This document shows positions 63,084 through 64,000 of a DNA stretch of 64,000 nucleotides, one piece after another (positions within the stretch are counted from its first letter, which is position 1; each line of letters begins with the position of its first letter). Source of the stretch: Pseudothioclava nitratireducens (GTDB lineage: Bacteria; Pseudomonadota; Alphaproteobacteria; Rhodobacterales; Rhodobacteraceae); assembly GCF_029210495.1 (NCBI RefSeq), contig NZ_JARGDK010000004.1:124001-188000 (forward strand), given 5' to 3'. A program made the translations under genes and the position numbers. A model generated the notes under the pieces. It searched no databases. It saw nothing but the letters and a program-made list of their open reading frames with translations, and was not told the DNA's origin.

Positions 63084-64000
63084 TCAACTCTTTCCTGCAA
63101 GCTCTTCAACAAGGGCGACAAGGCGCTCGGTCGCATCGGGAATGCCGTAGCCAAGCGCGGACTGGGCCATTTGCACGGCCCCGCCCGGATTGTCCAGCAC
63201 CAGCATGATCTGCCGCGCGAGGCTGTCGGCGCTAAGCTGGCTTTCGGGGATGGTAATCGCACCGCCCGCCTCGGACAGGCCGCGCGCATTGGCGCTTTGG
63301 TGGTCGCCCGCGGCTGCCGCGTAGGGGATCAGGATGGCCGGGCGCCCGATCACGGAGATATCCGCAACCGATGAGGCGCCCGCGCGCGAAATGACCAGTT
63401 GGCATTCCGAGAGCCTGCGCGGCACATCGGTGAAGAAGGGCTCGACCTCGGCGGGGATACCGGCATTGGCGTAGGCCTCGGTCACGCGCGCGCCGTCTTC
63501 GTCACGGGCCTGATGCGACACCCGCAGATTGGCAAGGACCTGATCGGGGAGGCTGGCAATCGCGGCGGGGACCACGTCCGAAAGGATGCGCGCGCCCTGC
63601 GAACCACCGATCACGAGGATCGAGATCGGGTAATCGCCCGGCGGAATATAGCCCGCGCCCGCGCGCTCAAGCACTGCGCCACGCACCGGGTTGCCGGTAT
63701 GGATGCCCTGCACGCCTTCGGGCAGATCGGTCGGCCAGGTGCCGCAGGCGAAAGCGTTGACGCGCTTGGCGAAGACCCGGTTCACGCGGCCCATGATGCC
63801 GTTCTGTTCATGGATCGCGCGCGGGATGCGCAGCGCCCAGGCCGCGCCGAGCGCCGGGATCGTCGGGTAGCCGCCAAAGCCCACGACGACCGCCGGGCGG
63901 TCCGTGAGATTTGCGACACTCGCCTTGAGGATGCCGCCCAGAATACGGAAGGGCACGGCGAGTTTCGCCAGCGCCCCGCCCCGCGCGAAGGTCGCCGAGG
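63084..64000 (-). CDS. murG: UDP-GlcNAc:lipid I N-acetylglucosaminyltransferase (partial)
   Basis: MurG converts lipid I to lipid II at the cytoplasmic membrane face. About 305 C-terminal residues are in the window and the frame remains open to the right edge, so about 55 N-terminal residues with the first GGTGGH-type loop are missing. Visible motifs are [77 protein letters not shown] and [20 protein letters not shown], the last two in the UDP-GlcNAc-binding domain. A GTG at 63956 is internal, not the true start. Confidence 0.94.
   Translation of the reverse strand, partial: SATFARGGALAKLAVPFRILGGILKASVANLTDRPAVVVGFGGYPTIPALGAAWALRIPRAIHEQNGIMGRVNRVFAKRVNAFACGTWPTDLPEGVQGIHTGNPVRGAVLERAGAGYIPPGDYPISILVIGGSQGARILSDVVPAAIASLPDQVLANLRVSHQARDEDGARVTEAYANAGIPAEVEPFFTDVPRRLSECQLVISRAGASSVADISVIGRPAILIPYAAAAGDHQSANARGLSEAGGAITIPESQLSADSLARQIMLVLDNPGGAVQMAQSALGYGIPDATERLVALVEELAGKS

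Noticed and set aside
1-64000. tRNA, rRNA, CRISPR arrays, prophage or defence genes
   Set aside because: No T-loop/anticodon patterns, repeat-spacer arrays, integrases, restriction or toxin-antitoxin genes were recognised on either strand by eye; a dedicated RNA search was not possible.

Overview
This is a contiguous piece of a high-GC alphaproteobacterial chromosome, almost certainly from the Rhodobacterales (Rhodobacteraceae). The assignment rests on gene order and protein style: bolA, a DnaJ-like gene, cobS and cobT close together; an sphaeroides-heme-protein (SHP) cytochrome operon; and an fts/mur cluster followed by lpxC, bamD and recN. DUF2484, CreA and the dispersed GGATATTT-type intergenic palindromes fit the same group. 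No genus is claimed. I found no rRNA, tRNA, CRISPR array, insertion sequence or phage gene. Coding density is very high and no gene-free stretch exceeds about 250 bases. Of the longer gaps, 15168-15370 holds a candidate operator, 24179-24421 shows nothing recognisable, 52986-53237 holds the ftsZ terminator, and 54879-55085 holds a possible CtrA/CcrM signal.

Layout. 1-5413 (minus): a leucine-degradation operon (isovaleryl-CoA dehydrogenase, a DUF1311 secreted protein, both methylcrotonyl-CoA carboxylase subunits, the start of a glutathione-transferase gene). 5531-10956: creA, gph (minus), then glmU-glmS coupled to an AlkD-like gene. 10957-15167 (minus): a sugar isomerase with a PuuD-type amidotransferase, then malate synthase G with a GlcG-like protein. 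15371-23509: pepN, gatB, small membrane and DUF proteins, bolA, a DnaJ-like protein, DUF808. 23627-29865: a fasciclin protein, cobS, a flavin reductase, cobT, an M24 aminopeptidase. 29995-34482: acetate kinase with a MaoC-phosphate acyltransferase fusion, and a GlcD-type FAD dehydrogenase with a SnoaL-like protein.

The most interesting block is 34646-49342. On the minus strand lie DHC, SHP and a cytochrome b561-DHC fusion, then a histidine kinase, response regulator and PepSY protein. Facing away on the plus strand is a roughly 10-kb operon: a small secreted protein, a DUF2946 protein, a TonB-dependent receptor, a CobN-family protein with a signal peptide and a C-terminal membrane anchor, a MotA/TolQ/ExbB-like protein, a DUF2149 protein, ExbB, ExbD and TonB. 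I read this as an uptake system in which the receptor imports a metallo-tetrapyrrole and the periplasmic CobN-like protein processes it, with two separate proton-driven motors. One motor is standard ExbBD-TonB. The other is a MotA-like/DUF2149 pair that might take the place of the AAA+ partners of cytosolic CobN. Phased CTGACA repeats in front of both the SHP operon and the divergent promoter suggest the two-component system controls both.

49349-64000 (minus) is the end of the division and cell-wall cluster: partial murG, murC, a small block of membrane proteins including an APC permease, murB, ddl, ftsQ (with a long His-rich N-terminus), ftsA, ftsZ, lpxC, bamD, recN. Gene starts were chosen from ribosome-binding sites and family length where the longest open frame was implausible. 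All functional statements come from reading translated sequences, without database searches.
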